Source: Candidatus Izemoplasma sp.
Lineage (GTDB): Bacteria > Bacillota_I > Bacilli_A > Izemoplasmatales > Izemoplasmataceae
Direction of reading: 5' to 3'
Assembly: GCA_007123975.1 (NCBI GenBank)
Contig: SLFZ01000007.1
Coordinates: forward strand, 1-7,577
Length of the DNA: 7,577 bases
A program made the translations under genes and the position numbers. Shown piece after piece: positions 6,969 to 7,577 of this stretch (positions within the stretch are counted from its first letter, which is position 1; the number at the start of each line of letters is the position of its first letter). Below the pieces are notes generated by a model. It was not told where the DNA came from, made no database searches, and saw only the letters and a program-made list of their open reading frames with translations.

Positions 6969-7001
6969 AAAAGGATGCCCGCTTCTGCTGCATCCTTTTT
7001 T
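6969..7001. terminator. Rho-independent terminator shared by yigZ and the DUF1146 gene
   Basis: Arms AAAAGGATGC (6969-6978) and GCATCCTTTT (6990-6999) form a 10-bp stem around an 11-base loop. A T-run (6996-7001) follows on the + strand for yigZ, which stops 3 bases before the stem. On the minus strand the same stem is followed by TTTTGATTATTT, and it begins immediately after the DUF1146 stop (7000-7002). It should work in both directions, better on the + strand. Confidence 0.92.
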
Positions 7002-7221
7002 AGTTGATAAGGCCGGTTGATAGTTCGATAAGCCAAGCGAAGGTCCGGGTCACAAGGTAGCTGAGCGCGAGGCTTAGGAAGATGGTGATGATTTGTATTT
7101 GCCAGATGGCACCCTTTTGAAAATGCTTGGCGAGGTCGAACGACATCATCGCTTTAAAGGTCACCGGGAAGATGATAAAGAACAAGATCAGTTCCATTAA
7201 CGCTTGGAAGAAAGGATCCAT
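7000..7221 (-). CDS. DUF1146 (YwzB-like) small integral membrane protein
   Basis: A 73-residue protein with two predicted membrane segments (about 8-26 and 42-66) separated by a short polar stretch, FDLAKHFQKG. The layout, the loop and the second helix (IITIFLSLALSYLVTRTF) match DUF1146, a family of 70-80 residue membrane proteins in Bacillota represented by B. subtilis YwzB. Its function is unknown; in several Bacillota it sits close to the F-type ATP synthase genes. The ATG at 7221 has an excellent AAAGGAGG (7227-7234) 5 bases upstream. The gene overlaps the 3' end of the upstream NusG domain II gene by 25 bases, so the two are almost certainly co-transcribed. The stop TAA sits in the T-run of the shared terminator. 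Confidence 0.86.
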   Translation of the reverse strand: MDPFFQALMELILFFIIFPVTFKAMMSFDLAKHFQKGAIWQIQIITIFLSLALSYLVTRTFAWLIELSTGLIN

Positions 7222-7577
7222 GGTTCCCTCCTTTGCAGGTAGCCATCGAGTGCGTCATCGGGGGTTTCGACACGAATCATGATGCGGTTGGGAAGGCAAG
7301 TGATGGGGCGCGCGGGGGTGTTGGTTGGTCCGTGCGTCCGGCAGATGTTGAGTGGGCTGATTTCGTAGATGACGCTGACGCGGCCGGCGGCGTATTCGAT
7401 AACCACAGGACCATTGTCGCCGCGGACGCAATAGATGGTATCTGCGACGAAACAATCGGCGGCTTCGGGCATCTCGGGGTAGTCTTCTGGGGTGACGATG
7501 AACGATTCATCATACACGGTGAAGCTGCCGTCGGCGAGGGCGATGGACATGATTGGGGTGTTGCCGTGGTAGACGAC
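7197..7577 (-). CDS. NusG domain II-containing protein, 5' end missing
   Basis: 126 visible residues, open to the right edge. The C-terminal half matches the stand-alone NusG domain II family (PF07009, formerly DUF1312): VVIEYAAGRVSVIYEISP near 58-75, LNICRTHG near 76-83 and PITCLPNRIMIRVE near 91-104. The first visible residues, VVYHGNTPIMSIALADG, fit the beta strand that usually follows an N-terminal membrane anchor, so probably only the anchor and a short lead-in are missing. The ATG at 7550 is internal. Two things are odd: the family's C-P-x-x-x-C has Ser in place of the first Cys, and residues 25-50 form a longer, acidic, Cys-containing insert. Despite the name, such proteins are extracytoplasmic and not transcription factors; in other genomes they often occur near FMN-binding or ApbE-type genes. 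Function unknown. It overlaps the downstream DUF1146 gene by 25 bases. Confidence 0.85.
   Translation of the reverse strand, partial: VVYHGNTPIMSIALADGSFTVYDESFIVTPEDYPEMPEAADCFVADTIYCVRGDNGPVVIEYAAGRVSVIYEISPLNICRTHGPTNTPARPITCLPNRIMIRVETPDDALDGYLQRREPWILSSKR

Overview
The window carries ordinary bacterial housekeeping genes packed with little spacing. The gene set is typical of Bacillota and their wall-less relatives (Mycoplasmatota): a YhaM-type HD exoribonuclease, a class II CCA-adding enzyme, a type I pullulanase, the two-domain (CTC-type) ribosomal protein L25, a YigZ/IMPACT protein, a DUF1146 (YwzB-like) membrane protein and a NusG domain II protein. Base composition looks slightly above 50% G+C, several proteins are rich in Asp/Glu, ribosome binding sites are strong AAGGAGG types, and TGA ends cca, so the standard bacterial code applies rather than the Mycoplasma code. 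An uncultured Bacillota lineage or a code-11 relative of the Mollicutes fits best. I cannot place it more precisely.

Layout. From 1 to 1283 on the + strand is the 3' part of a gene for a secreted, PrsA-like parvulin-type foldase, its 5' end lying outside the window. It ends in a strong terminator (1291-1316). A second terminator (1322-1349) serves the converging rplY gene (1356-1994, minus). Upstream of rplY is its own promoter (2048-2076), then a tight minus-strand run read cca -> pulA -> yhaM (6251 down to 2074), with an 8-base cca/pulA overlap and a 1-base pulA/yhaM gap. cca and yigZ (6355-6966, plus) diverge from a 103-bp region with face-to-face promoters and a small palindrome. yigZ then converges on a DUF1146 gene (7000-7221, minus) through a shared, probably bidirectional terminator. 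Upstream of the DUF1146 gene, and overlapping it by 25 bases, is a NusG domain II gene (minus) cut by the window's right edge.

How the genes work together. cca (tRNA 3' end), yhaM (RNA turnover) and rplY (5S rRNA binding) concern RNA and translation. pulA debranches alpha-glucans inside the cell and is translationally embedded between cca and yhaM, with no other glycogen gene in view. The left-edge foldase acts outside the membrane. There is no gene-free stretch longer than 300 bases. I saw no tRNA or rRNA gene, mobile element, CRISPR array or convincing new system. The points worth a second look are small: the degenerate acidic foldase, the operator-like palindrome between cca and yigZ, the L25 leader hairpin and acidic tail, substitutions in the YhaM and NusG_II motifs, and the mixed-function operon.
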